From: Antedon mediterranea
Taxonomy: Eukaryota > Echinodermata > Crinoidea > Comatulida > Antedonidae
Length of the DNA stretch: 64,000 nt
Direction of reading: 5' to 3'
Assembly (NCBI RefSeq): GCF_964355755.1
Contig: NC_092674.1
Span: forward strand, 8,749,001 to 8,813,000
Position numbers and translations under genes: made by a program. Under the pieces are notes generated by a model, which saw only the letters and a program-made list of their open reading frames with translations, did not search any database and was not told the DNA's origin. This document shows positions 11,344 through 26,300 of this stretch, one piece after another (position 1 is the stretch's first letter; each line of letters starts with the position of its first letter).

Positions 11344-14300
11344 GTAAGTATAATAAAAATTTCCTTTAATTGAATTTTTGACAGTCTTTCCATGACAATC
11401 TTGGGTTGGTTCAAAATGTCCTATTTTCCAGAGAAAGTCTTGCTTTTTTCAGAATGCTACTGTAGGAATCTAAAGTATTCTTCACCCTGATTTTGATCCA
11501 CTACATTAACAACATAAAAATCTGTAAATTAATTAGTTATTAATTAGTCCACTTAAAGCTACATTAGCCACTAAAACCAGCAAGGATCTTTCAAATAAAA
11601 TGTGTATCATATTCATGTAGTTAATAGGTCAGTGACCTGGGACCAACTGAGAAATTGAAGTCTTGTAGATTATGTGAATATATTGATTTTTCAGGGATTG
11701 ACTTAAAAAATTGTCAGCTTGACATCCGCAATTAAATTTGATTGATTATAATTTGATTGATTGATTGGTGCATTATACAACACATCCAGAAATGTTCTAT
11801 TGTTCAGTCATGCATGATGTGTTCAAATTAATAGAACAATTATAAGGTTTTATCTTACATTTTAAACACTTAAAAATTAATTGACCTTATGACGTAATGT
11901 GCAACAATGGTACAATTCAATCTGATGTGGAGAATTTCTAGTGTTTCATTCAAACGCCATTGTTCAAAGTGAATTAAAATTTATAACTATTTATGGCTTC
12001 GTTAATCAAATACATTCATATATTAAGATTCCAAACAATGTATTCAGTAAAGATAGAAATACAATAGAACACACTTTACAATAAAGACATCACAATAGAA
12101 ACAAAAAGGAACAAAGTACTGTATGTTAATTGATTAGTTGGAAGGTCCAAATTAGGAACAATTTTTTGTTGATATAATATATCAAATATAATTTAAATTT
12201 TTGTTCTGGGATAAATTTGGTATTTTTACAGTATTTTTTTTAATAAAATCATTTGAACATCAACATATGGCCGAGCGGTTAAGGCAGGGGCGCCGTTTAC
12301 CGTACCTAAAGAGCCAACAACATCGGCAAGGGTTCGAGGCCGACTCGCTCCTAGTTCTGGTGGTGAAACAAGTCTTCTCGGATAAGGACTATAAACCGTA
12401 GGTCCAGTGTACACAGTTATAACCTGTGTGTACTTTAAAGAACCCAGTTGATTATTCGAAAAGAGTAGGGGGTTACCCCGGTGAACTGGTTCACACAATA
12501 GCCCCTGTATCAGGGGGATTACCACCTATCTGATAGGACAGTGATTAATTCACTATTGGTAATCCTTGGCCACATTGCCTAAAAACATAAAATACTGTAA
12601 AATAAAATTTTAATACAAAAATTGTTTAAAATAATAAAATGTTTTTAAGATTTACTGTACAGTTACTGGATTATGGATTTTATTATTTATTTCAGGCCCA
12701 ACATTTATTCGGTTGCTTGCAAGCTCACCGCAGATGCCCCAGTTAAACATTGTACACACAGGGCATGGGCCTGTACCCCTCCCATCAAACATGGGCATGG
12801 CATCCACAAATATGCCAACGAACGTTGCACTAACACCAACGATGCAGGAGGGGGACAACTTGCAACAGGGTGTGTACAACGCAGGCCCTGGTATTGTGCA
12901 ACAACAAATGTACACCCAGTTCCAAGGTATTCAAATATATAACCAGATGATAGCTTATAATCCTAATATGCCTCCTCCTCCTCCTCCTCACATGCCACCT
13001 CACGTACCACAGAATCCACCCAATTTGAGACCAATGCAGCCGCACGTTGCGATTCCACGCTTCAATCATCATCAGCATAGTCCTCCACAAACGAATGATC
13101 AGCCACATATACAAGGTACGTTGAATTTATAATTATTTTTTTCATAGATCTGATCAATAGTGTATTACGCAGAGGCCTGCGGCCCTGGTTTAGGACTGTC
13201 AAATGATAGAGGTATCTGGCATTTTTAGCCTTTTTTGATATATTTTAATGCCCTTTTCACTTCAGCCTGGCTCAGGGGCTACTATAAGCTCCTCTGGGTT
13301 TAGCCAGTGAGTGCTCATAGCCGTTAAACCACTGGATTTGATTGTTGGTCAATTCAAACCTTTAAATCGGGGTACTGGGCATGGCAACATAGTTGTGATA
13401 GCTCCTGTTTCTGATGCAATATCCTTAAAATACTGTAATTTACAGTAACCCAATTTATACATTTGATCTTTCATCTTTGGTAACTTATGGATGCATGATG
13501 CATTTTATGTGAAATAAAAACACTGTAGCCTTGGAAATTATAAAGTGATTAATTATATTCTTTTTTATTATCTGTATGTAAATTTCTTTTGTGTGTGTGT
13601 ATGTGGGAAGATACATAATTTCTCTTAATATATGACCAAGGATGAATTATTTCTTTCCAATGAAATGTATTTTATTATTGAGGATAAATTAAAAGTGTTT
13701 GTCAATGAGATTGAACAATTTTCAGGTGCAGATAGGGGAGCGCTAACAATAACATACAGTACATACAATATTAATAGTCTGTCAAAATGAGGCATCAAAG
13801 GGTACCGGTAGTTGATTATTTCATTTTAGCTGAGGGGGTGCACCTACCCCATGCACAATCCCTCCTTGATCCACCCTTCTTTTGACGGAAAATTAATAAT
13901 TAATTATATATTATTTATTTTTATTATATTACATATTTATATTATATTTTTTTTATTGAATACAACCATTGAAAAAAAAAAGAAATACTATAGTATAGTT
14001 GAGAGTTACGTAACTCAAAATATCCCTCCTTAATCCACCCTTTTGATGGAAAATTTTATAATTTCAATTTTTTTAAATAAAATATAACCATTGAATAAAA
14101 ACCAGTAAAATACTATAGTGAAGAGAATACATAACTCCAAAATTTTCCTCCTTAATCCACCCTTTTGATGGAAAATTTAATAATTTCAATTTTTTTAAAT
14201 AAAATATAACCATTGAATAAAAACCATTAAAATACTATAGTGAAGAGAATACGTAACTCCAAAATTTTCCTCCTTGATCCAACCTTCATTTGATGGAAAA

Positions 14301-17300
14301 TTAAATAATTAATTTTACTTTTTTTTTAAATAAAATACAACCAGTGAAAAAATACCAGTAAAATACTATATTGAAGTGTTGCGTAACTCCAACATTTTAT
14401 GGGGAAGGAATTAAAATTGTTTTTTATTTTCCCGTATATCTTTTTATATTTATATGCTTTTCAATAGACACGCCTTCTGCTCATCATCACCATTACAGCA
14501 TCTTGCATATTACATCCTGTTTGGTAATGAATGATATTGTTGCAAGGATGGATGAATATTAAACATAATGAGCAATATACAATACATTTTTTATCAGATT
14601 TCTCAACTTGCTATAATTAATTTCAGTAGTCTTGATAAAAACAAATGTCAATAGAAAATATAAATTTTAAAGTATATTTTTACAAATAATGTGAGCATCA
14701 AGTGGTGCACGGCGGCACACACAGATTGTTTTTTTCTTGGATTCAAATCTTCCCCTGTTTCGATTCACAATTTGTTATGGGATAACAAGGTAGTTTTTTT
14801 CCTTGATTGACAAGTTAATTATCTGATCTCAATCCAAGGGTTCTCATTTGTATTCTCGTGACAATATAGTGTTTTGGTCATTATTTTCTCTCGCATTAAT
14901 GATCTTTAAACCGGATGTGTCATTATTTATCCTTAGGCTATGATGCTCTCATCTCCAGGATGGCTGTCTTTACATTCCTTCATGTTCATAGTTGCCCATA
15001 TGACGCATACTAACATAGCGCACACAGCGTCAAATGTTACCTTGCGTATCAATGCACATTCTGCACTTTAACCTAAATGGTGTTGAATTAAACAATTAAA
15101 GAAGGCCAATCATCTGTATATTAAATTCTCCACGTTTTATTTTATACTGTAGGTATATTCCTGTCTTTTACAATAGAAAAAGTTTACATTTTTCACTCAC
15201 ATTTTTGTTTTCTCCTCCCTTTGTAAAAACTTTCTGTTTTCTCCTCCCTTTGTAAAACTTTCTGTTTTATCCTCCCTTTGTAAAACTTTCTGTTTCTCCT
15301 CCCTTTGTAAAACTTTCTGTTTTCTTCTCCCTTTGTAAAACTTTCTGTTTTCTCCTCCCTTTGTAAAACTTTCTGTTTTCTCCTCCCTTTGTAAAACTTT
15401 CTGTTTTCTCCTCCCTTTGTAAAACTTTCTGTTTTCTCCTCCCTTTGTAAAACTTTCTGTTTTCTCCTCCCTTTGTAAAACTTTCTGTTTTCTCCTCCCT
15501 TTTTAAAACTTTCTGTTTCTCCTCCCTTTGTAAAACTTTCTGTTTTCTCCTCCCTTTGTAAAACTTTCTGTTTTCTCCTCCCATGTTGTCCTGTAGTCTG
15601 TTTTTCACATTGCTTTAATACTAATGTATTTATAATTAGTGATTTGCATGGTTTTTACATTACAGATATTAACCATGCATGATATGTCAATTAAGAGGTA
15701 TCTGCACAGAAATCTCCAGTGAGATCTAATGAAACATATTCAATGCAGTCTTCTTTAACCATTTTTGAGTACAGTACAGTTTTGTTCCTCGCATCCAACA
15801 GGCAGTCTTCTCTAGCATCCAAATATATGCTGGGTCCGACTGTTGAAGGGCTTCCTTGTTAACGTATAGAGTTAGGCCATTGATTGTTTCGTTCAAGTTT
15901 CAATAAACATTTATTTTAAAATGGTCATTTTTTTTCATTACAAACAATATTATAACAATAAACAATAATTAACAATTTGACCATTTTAGGGATCAAAATT
16001 AAATGTTTAACTTGTCTCACAGTGACCCCTCACATTAGTGAGTGTGATAAGGCCCAATATAAAAATAAGAGGTAGATACAGGATTTTTTAAATGGGGAAG
16101 TACTAATAATAAATTAATTAATAACAATTTTAGCTGTCAAAAGGAGGTGGGGGGGGGGGGAGGCACACGGTCTAAGCACTACCTTGAGAATATTGATTTA
16201 AATGGGAGAATAATAATAATCAAGTTTATTATTATCTATAAAAATCAATTAAAAATATATTTTTTATTTGTGGTCTGGTGGTTAAGATGCTTACCCTAAG
16301 TGAAAAGGCGAAGGTCCAAATCGGTCAATCAGTTTTTGGATATTTTTCGTTGGTGGAACTATTCATAGTGAATGAATAATTATTAATTTAAATGTTAATA
16401 CAATTCAATTCAAATTTATTGACCTCCCTTCCATATAAAAACTGTAAAAAAAACACATCAGAATGAAGATTCACACGAAGAAGAAATATTTTTTTTGATA
16501 CTTAAAGACACCTTCCCTACAATTGGTGATGTTTTGTAAAAATAATACATATATATAAATATTACTTTAAAAACATTAAACCAGGTCATGTCATTCCTTG
16601 TCTTAAATGTACGTTTTATGGTAAATTATAATAAAAACTGATAAACAATGCACTACCTCTCGTGGACGGTCTTTAGGCCTAGCCTAGCTAGGCTTAGTTT
16701 TGTAGGCCTAGCTGGTAAACATCGGTAACGTACGAACATCGTACGCTAGCTATATACCTAGCCTGACGTATAGTTTCTGCATTAATTGTCTTTCTATTTT
16801 TGCCAGACTCTGTTGATACAAATTGGGGAAAACCCGGTATTTTCGCTGATAAGTTAGGAGTCTTCCATTTGTTTTGGCCTCACGATCGATCGAAAAATGG
16901 GTGAATTACAGAAAAAAAACAAAAATATCAATCACCGCGCAATGCATTTCGGGATTTATAGTGGGCCGCTATATTTAGAATCAACTTATTTTTCACATTT
17001 TTAACCATTTAAAGACGAAAAAAGTTATCGCAATAGGACCATATAGTATTATTTTTACATTCAATATAGTTTGTGATCTTAAATTAGATCTAAAAAACGT
17101 AGGGTAGGTGTCTTTAATTTCACTTGTTTTTCCTGTTTTATTTTTATATCAAATCTCATTTTTCCAGTATTCATTTTTTATGATAGATGTCCATGATATA
17201 AACTTTTCAATTAAATTAAACTTTATTAATATCACATTTCACCATTTGGTTACTTAATACTAGCTGTCTATAAAAATACTTTACTTCACTTTAATGTAAC

Positions 17301-20300
17301 AGATTAATGGTGCTTTGAAATCATACTAAAACTTGAACTACTGTACTGTACTGTACTTGGAAAAAGTTGATCATTTACATAATAATAAACAATAACACTG
17401 CCACATGTAGTGTCAAAGGTCATGTCATATGTCATCAGTCCACCATATTGAAGAGAGTCCCAGATGTGTAGAGTTGGGTTGATTTCAAGTACAGCTTTCA
17501 AATAAATTGACTAAATAGTTTGCAATCTCTCAGTTTGTGACGGTTTTTGAAATATTGTCACATTGTATTGTGATATGTTACTATGGGTGAGTTTTGCAAA
17601 AGGTGCAGATTAAAACAGTTTTTTGGAAGTATCAGTATGAACTTGGCCTAGCTAGCAAGCTAGCTAGCACTAGTAGGCCTTCCTTCCAAGTTCAGCCTAA
17701 ATAGCTGGACCCTCATGACTCAGGTCCCAGGACACTGTAAAATTCCAGCTTTACTTTACTTTATTCAAAATTGAATGTCTATATTTTGTATGGTTAAAAT
17801 CACTAGAAAGAACATTAACTACCTAGCTACAAACTTTATTGCCAATTACACATGCTTACATTTAGCAGCTAGCCTAGTCTTATTTTCTGATATTTAGGCC
17901 TAGGTTATTAAATTAAGTCAACAATTTCACACCAAAGAACTACTGTAAAACTACCAGAACCGACTAGAATAATACATTTTAGAATAAAATTGCTTGGAAT
18001 TGGAGTTTAATAATATGATACTCTAATAACTACTGTTACTCTTTTGATTTTCTCATATAGCCACCTCGCATATACTTAAGTTAAAAATAGATTTTACCTC
18101 AACAGAACCCACATTACGTCATTTTACGAACCTAAAACTTAACCAATGTACGATAGAACTCTCGCTGAGGACACCCCTCCCTAAGGGACATACCTACAGT
18201 ATTAAGGGGACATTTTACAGCAAAACGAAAATAGGGCGATTATTCAAGGGACACTTTGTTGGTGCTAATGTCCTTCAAAAAGGGTTCAATAAAATCATTT
18301 TCTTTTCACTTTTTGTACATTCAAACTCGGTGCTTGATTTTTTCTTATACTCAAGTTGTCACAAATTAATCATTCATTTAGCTAGTTTAAAGAGAGACAT
18401 GTTATTGTTATTGTCCGTCACTACATTGTTTACTTCACAAACTATTTGGTATATTGGAATGATGATGCATTCTTCCCACATAATTTTGCTGCAGGCCCTG
18501 TCTGTATTCAGCCTATGCGGAATGGAACACATGCAATACATTAACGCCTATTATTTCAAACACTGGGGTGATGACCCGACCACCCAAAGAGTTCACATAA
18601 GTGAATTCCGCTTACGAAATGTGTGAATTACTGATAGTGTTCAATTGCTGGTAGAAATATAATGAGCAGAGACTTTCTCAAAAGTGGTTTGCACTCTGTA
18701 TAGATCTTCTTAATTGTGGATGGGGTCACCCTTGATTTAAAGCCAACTGTCAGCTAAACCGCCTTTTTATTAGGTGTACAATATGTCTAGGATGTGCAAC
18801 TCATCATTGTGTCATTTATTGTATCATTTACATACATTCCTAATTGGACCACATCTAGTTCTACTGTAGACTGTATTTATGGTATTATGGAATTAGTAGT
18901 GTACTATAGGTCCCTGTATAGTATGTTATACATTGTCCAATAGCAGTTAAAGCACTACCTTTGTGGAGAATAGCAACATCCCATGCAGGTGTATTATAAA
19001 CCAGATCCTCTGCAGGGCATAAGGTTCCTATGCTTGTCTTATTTTGTACTGAATACTATTATTAGCGACAATTTATTCAAAGAACAATTAACATTGTGTG
19101 ATTGAAGTAGCCTCTGAGAATGTTTGTAGCATCTGAGATTTCTTCGTGGGTTTCTTTTTAGCGAGTTGAAATATGTGAGTTGCGAGTCAGAAAAGGATAA
19201 GATAAAAATTTGAATAATTTACATTCCAACCACCTGGTATGATTGATAGACTATAACTGAAAAAATGCTGTCCTATCGATTAATACAATAACATCTTCAA
19301 ATATATTTTAATATTTTTAAGTCTACATAATGGTGGTAATGGTAATGCAGCATCAGCTTAGAGGTTCAGGTTCGGATCCTATTGGAGTAATTTTATCACA
19401 TGATCATTAGTAGGGATAGTGTCTTTAAATAAATGACATTACGTTATTTTTAATATAATCACGACTTGTGATGCAGTACATTAAGGCTATGAATCAAATT
19501 AGAATAAGGTAACCTTTAAAATTAAAAAATAAAGTATAGAAAAATAATTTGTTGATTAATCAGTGTACATTAATTAAGTCATGACCTTAGCATCTGAAAT
19601 TGTAATTTCTTGTGACCTCTGTATAATTCTTAACATGGAGAAATTTGAAACAAGTTTAGTCTTATGTTGTCCTGTTTGTTGGCCCATGTGACCGGATTTC
19701 ACACACTCTGAATCTCAGAGGTTCCCTGGCAAGTATTTGAACAAGTCCCAGTACAGTAGTAGCAGCCATCTGTTTAAAGTAGAAAGTGCAATTGCTTTAT
19801 ATACAATGTCTATATTATGAGTCATGACAATGATGTTATTGTCATCTTGATTTGAAATATTGGTCTCCTGTCTGGAGTAGGGTGGGAGAAACTGAGGGAA
19901 GAAAGGAACCATTGATGGTTCATTGAGGTTCATGAAAGAGGGAGAGTAAAGGGTTAAATAATTTTAAATGATCCCCTGATAACACATTAATTAACCCTTA
20001 AGTTTTTAATTGCTTTCTGTCTGGATTCAGTGGTCCTTTGGAGGCCAATGTTTGAGACTGTGTAGTGACTAATAGCAAATATAAAACAAAATATTTTGAT
20101 GCCAATTATGCTACAGTACTTTCACGCAAAAAAATTAATTTATTTGCTGTTCAGTTTTTGTGAACAAATGACTAGATTTGAGCTTACCTCCATGATTTTA
20201 GTATGTTTCTGTTCTCTAGTGCCACCAACATACTGTATTCTGAATCTGTGTGCTTTGGAAACATGCAGCCATAAGTAGTCTAGGAATAAACTAAAATGAT

Positions 20301-23300
20301 AGGAGGATAGATAAATTCTTGACTAGAGGAAGTTTAATAAATAATACTAGTAATGAGAATTGAGTGTATTGGAATGTCACCAACGTTATCGAAAAACTTT
20401 CCTATTTCATGTTTGATATCATATCATTGATGATTATTAATTCTCAAATATAGTTACCTAGTATTAGTATAGTAAATTTTACTATACTAATACTAGGTAA
20501 CTATATTTGTATGGGATTAGGCTCTACGAACCACAACAGTCGGGAACAGGAAACTGTCTTAGCTTCCCTGGTGAATCCTTAGGCGTTTTATAGCTACCTC
20601 TGCTGGCATGAATTCTGAGTGCATGCCTGTGATAACATTATCGCTTGCAGCACTTTAGGTTTGTCTATTCATGGCCAGTTCGTAGGCTTAAGATTCACAC
20701 AGGAATGCGAAAGAAAGATGATTGAATTTGTGTTCATTGATGAAACATTAAAATAACTTTTGTATGACCTGCCCTGTTTTAGTTTTGAATTGCTAAAAAC
20801 AACAAAATAGACTGAAAAACAAGATTAAGTTCTGATTTAAAGTTAAACCGTAGACAAATTAAATCGGCTTTTGTGATCATAGTGATTTGTTTTTGCACGG
20901 TTCAAAGTTTCATGAAGTAATTTGTATTGTAAATCGGAATTACATAATAATTTTTTTTTCCATTTTTCCAGTTTAACTTTAATTTCTTAGAATTTAAAGA
21001 GAACTATACAATTTTTCACATAGGGTAAAAAATAAACAAAGGTTGATTTTTATGTTAATTTCTGAATTTTTGCATATTTTGATTTGTTCCACACAATGTG
21101 TTAATATATACATAGTCTTTTGAAGTGCAATCAATTCAAAGGTTATAAAATAAAAACAAATTTAAAAAGGTTTTAGTTTTATCTTTTAATAGTTTCATGT
21201 AAATTAATATTGTGGTATAATTTTTGTATTTTAGCAGAGCAACCAAGACCGTTAAATCAACCGCGAAAACGGGATGATAGAACTGATAAACAGCGTGAAA
21301 AGCTCCAGAGGAAGCTTCGTGATCGACACAACAATCCCTTTAATCCTAGCCCCCAAACGTCTCCTCGAAATTCCCATTCTTCCAGACATGATGGAAGCAA
21401 CGGGAATGGAAAACCCAGGCGGAGAAACAGTCCAAGATCTGATGAAATTGAAGGTAAATATTTTTATTTTATTACTGTGGTTTCCAAATAAAATTCACAT
21501 TTCGTTGCGAGTTTATTACGTGTACCGAATGCCAAGTTCTTATATAATTTTACCAGTACTACTAACTGTGGTCAATAGGTTGAGCTTATTGCGAGTTCAA
21601 ACTCAAAATTTGAATTTGATTTTACCCCAGTTGTGCAGAATCCGGTGGGAAGGTATTTCTATTGCTCGCCTATTCATTACATTACATTATGAGCATTTGC
21701 ATTGGTTTTAACTTTGATATACAGTATAAACACGCTTTAACTCAGTGCGTGTGAACACAGGTAATATATAAAGCTCTGTCTGCACTATCAAACTTTGTGA
21801 CAAAAAAAAATGTGATGTGTCCAAATATGGTAGTGATATGCCCAAATATGGTAGTGATATGTCCAAACATGGTAGTGATGTCTAAATATGGTAGTGATGA
21901 CATCATCATGCCCATATGGGCACGTCATTTGAACATAAAGTTTGATAGTGTAGATAGAGCTTTACTATAGTCTGGATACTACTGTAGCATTTAATTATTC
22001 TCCCACCACTAAAATATTAAAGTATTGATATGCCTTCTCTGTGAACTTGTCATTTTTGTTTCCAAGGATTGCCACACCCATCTAGTAGTAGGACATAAAC
22101 CTTCTCAGTGGTTGACCAATATTTCATAAATTCTTAGAGATATTGTTACTTACTGTAGCTCTTGGGATTGTAAATGCCATTTTAGTTCATGTTACTGACA
22201 GTTGAATAATAGGATTTGGGTATCATTTGCCCTAAATAAATTAAATTCCTTCATATGAATGTATTTACTGTATTACTATAGTAAATTTTATTTTCTTACA
22301 TTATACTAAATTACATTTATTAGCGTATTCATTTTCAGTTTCCAAAATTATAGTATAAAAATTAAATTAAAAGAGTTATGGAAACAATGGATGTAGAGAC
22401 AAGTTTGAATGAAGTATTTAAAAAAATGGGTGGTCATTGATGAAAAAATGTTAACATTACCCAAAATGCAATGTACTTTCAAGTACAGATTCTACAGTAA
22501 TTGACTCTACAGTAGGTCTCTAGGTACTGTAACAAATGTTTCACAGGGTTATACAGATTGGGGCTACTTCATTCATATATTGTAGTTATTTAATAGGTTA
22601 CTTTTAAAAAACAGGACCTTAGAATCACAACTCTATCTGTATTGCACTTGTATGGTAAACTGTAATTTTAAGTTGAAAAACGTTACCAGTTTGTAATGAA
22701 TTAGTTGATAATATAAAGATAGTGTAGTGTACAGTACAGTAGGTGTTATTTCATACATTATACAGTACACGTTGTCACAAAGTCAAACCAGTGTGTTGGC
22801 ATTCAACATTTTTGTTAATGACGTATACTGTAACTAAGCAACAGCTGATGATAACACATGGCTTCTCAATGATAAACATTCAACTCAATTAATCAAAATA
22901 TACACAATAAATATTAGTTAAGTTTCATTAATCTTGTAAGATGTTAATTTTCTTGCCCATGATTTAAGGCATACCAAAGATTCATCCTCTAAAACTGTAC
23001 TAACTTTATAAAACTGTATTTTTCTGTATTGATATAAGTATAATCCTTTAATATAATCCCAATTTTAGACTAATTTCGCAGAGAAAAGTCTTTAAATAAT
23101 ACATTGTTATGATACAATCCAAAATCCCGGCCCCTAATTTGTTGCTTTTTTTGTATTACGGGCTCCTTGGAGAGTACTGTAGGGCTGATCATATTTGTAT
23201 TGTCAAAGTCCATTTAAAGAGTGGAAAAGTATCTTATGAAAAAATGTCCACCCTATTGAAATTGTCATTTTATATTTGTTGATTTCTAAATTGCCACTCG

Positions 23301-26300
23301 CCCACTCACTACTGTATAGTATTTATCATTGTATAGTTTATTGACCTGTCATGGACAAAAGTCATTCAATCCAAGTTAAAAAATATTATGCCATTGTATA
23401 ATAATTTAATAATTTATTTTTTCAAGTGTGGGAATTTTTATTTTGCATGCGTATGATAGCATGGGTGAAATGCCAAACAACGATGAAATGCAAAACATTA
23501 AAACTAAATAGACGTCTCTGCTTTATGCCAATATGACAATATGTTGGAATAATGTACAGTGTGGAGGTCATAGATACAACATATAGTACTAGCCGAAGGC
23601 TAAAGAGTGGGTTAGGCTACAGTGACGTGAGATGTTTAGAATAGCTAAATAAATTTTGTTCTCACTCAAATTTAGTATTGTTCTCAGCCCTGATGGTCTT
23701 CTGTGTAAGAACGCAAGGCTTCAAACTGGCTGATTTACCACAATCATGTTTTGAGTTTTAATTCTTAGAGAAGTGTCCACCATTTTTGGCTACTCTTCTG
23801 CTGAGCCTTGTAGCCTGTACAGTAGTCCAATTTTGTGAAACCAATCTTGTATGATCTTGCATTTATTATCATCTTACCCTTCCACCGTAAATTATAAATA
23901 TCAAACTGACATGCATAAACTATAAAAGACGATATCTATGAAAGAAATCTATCGTAACCGAGTCGGTAATTAAACTAATGCAGACACTGTTGTCACTTCA
24001 GATTGCTATCTTGATTTCTATGTCTTTATGGTGATAGAAAGCCTGATAAATGTTAAACTGCCATATGATACTGAGCATACTCTTGAGTGGTTTAAGTCCG
24101 ATTATATGATATTAAGCACATATTTGATATGCCAAAACACACGATTTTGTCTAATATGGCCGTCAAACATTGTTTTGTGATGCAGAAAAGAAAATTTCCC
24201 ATTCATATAAAAATTCCAGTATGTTATCCACCACTCCAAAATGATGTCTTTCTCTGGACTTTAATTTATCTACAATTCATTGTCAGATCATGATATGCCA
24301 AAACACACGATTTTGTCTAATATGGCGGTCAAACATCGTCGTGTGATGCAGAAAGTAAATTTCCCATTCATATAAAAACGCCAGTACCGTATATTTCGGT
24401 GTATAAGTCGCACTTTTGACACGCAAATTTGACCTCTAAATTAAGGGTGCGTCTTATACACCGAACATAAATGCCTCACCACACAGATTATACATAGGCC
24501 TAGGCTATCGTCACCTCGTTTGCTAGGCCTGAGTAGGCTAGGCCTAGCTACAGTAACTAACTAACGTAACGGCAACCTGCTTCTGCTTAGGCCTAGTTTT
24601 CAAGTCATTTTAGCATGATGTTATACTAAATATGATGAAAAGATTTGTTCATTATGGCGCTCCGATAAAATTTCATTTGTAAACGTTTACGTCGTACGAT
24701 TGGAATAGTATTTATTTATACAGTAGTTATACGCACGATCGCCGTACCCCAAGCGCAAGCCCTTCTTTTGGTGGCACATGGTGTACGGTATTCGACTAGT
24801 ATATTCTCCAGGTGATTATAGCATGGACCTAGCGTACACACTTCTCGGATACATAGATACTAATCGAATACGATTGTCCGTGAAAACGTGCGCCCTCTCG
24901 AAATGATCGAGCGAGGCTAGCCCACACACGTGCGTGTTACACACACGGTCATGCACTCGATGTTGCGGCGAAACTCATGAATAACAAGTTAGAAAGAACT
25001 TGTTGAGGCTGGGCGCGGCCGAGCCTAGGTAAGAAAAAACCTAAAAAAAGGACGCCGTTGTAGATATAACAAAATATATTATTACAATAATATTGATTAC
25101 AATTTAAAAAAACATTTTTTTGATGAAATATAAGGTGCGTCTTATACATCGACGATATAAAAAATACCGATATTTTACTCTCAGTTGGGGGTGCGTCTTA
25201 TACACAGGTGCGACTTATACACCGAAATATACGGTATGTTATCCACCACTCCAAAATGTCTTTCTCTGGACTTTAATTTATCTACAATTCATTGTCAGAT
25301 CATCGTAATTAAAATAATTCCATTCTACATAAAACTGTAAAAATAAAATATCAAAAATTGTACAGTCTAGGTTGTATTCATTATCATAATCACATTGAAA
25401 GATAAAATTATTCCATTCTAGACTATGCAGAAAAATGTAGAAATAAAATATAAAGAGTTGTAAACTGTCTAGGTTTTATCAGCTTCATTAATGATGATTT
25501 TCAATTCTAAATAAACAATGTAAATAAATTAAAATATCACAATCCATGATTACAGTATGTCAGATAAATATATTAATTCTCCATCCTATTAGTAGTTCCT
25601 GTCTGCTGTTTGTCTATAATCCTGTTGATTAATTGGTTGTTTATTAATGATTAACGACTTTCATCTTTTGTATACATTTCTACCATATGGTTAAATCTGG
25701 TTGTCTGTATTGTATTGCTCCTTATGGCTGTTTTTATACTGTACATATTGTATTGAATACTTCGGTTGTTTTAGTAATTGATTACTTTACAATTTTCATT
25801 TATTTTCTGTTAATAAAATAAATGAAAATGACACCAAAACGTCATTATTCCTTTTTTATCACTTTTTTTGTTGTACCTGTATTTTGTATTTTTTTGTTAA
25901 TTTTTACAAATAGAAATGTTATTTATATAATGTGTTTTATTTATAATTACCGTACCTGTATATAGTCCCAATCCATGAGGCTTGGATATAACATTTAGAG
26001 GAAGGTCTGTATATAAAAAAAGATTTTGAATTTGATATAGCATCATATCTGACAGCATAGGATTAAACTTTTTTTTATTTATAATTATACAGTATGTTAA
26101 ATATGGCATTAAGAAATTGTATCAATCCCTGTTTAAATGACGTTTACTTCTCAATGATTTTTTGATTATCTTTATAAAAGAATGTATATAACTCTATTCA
26201 ATTTTTATATGCCTATTTTTGATTATCTTTAAAAGAATGTCTACTATTAAATTTTCATATGCCTATTTCTAGAATTCACAAATGAATTTCAATTATTTAA

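Noticed and set aside
12201-12942. Several open frames on both strands around the SINE and exon 2
   Set aside because: They lie inside the tRNA-derived SINE or are shadow frames of coding exon 2.
15267-15608. 113-codon - strand frame with repeated ESFTKGG blocks
   Set aside because: Produced by the 28-bp minisatellite. A unit not divisible by 3 cycles through frames and happens to lack stops.
24949-25308. Two short frames inside the TA-flanked transposon, considered as transposase remnants
   Set aside because: No DDE-type motif or family resemblance, and they cover the inverted terminal repeats themselves.
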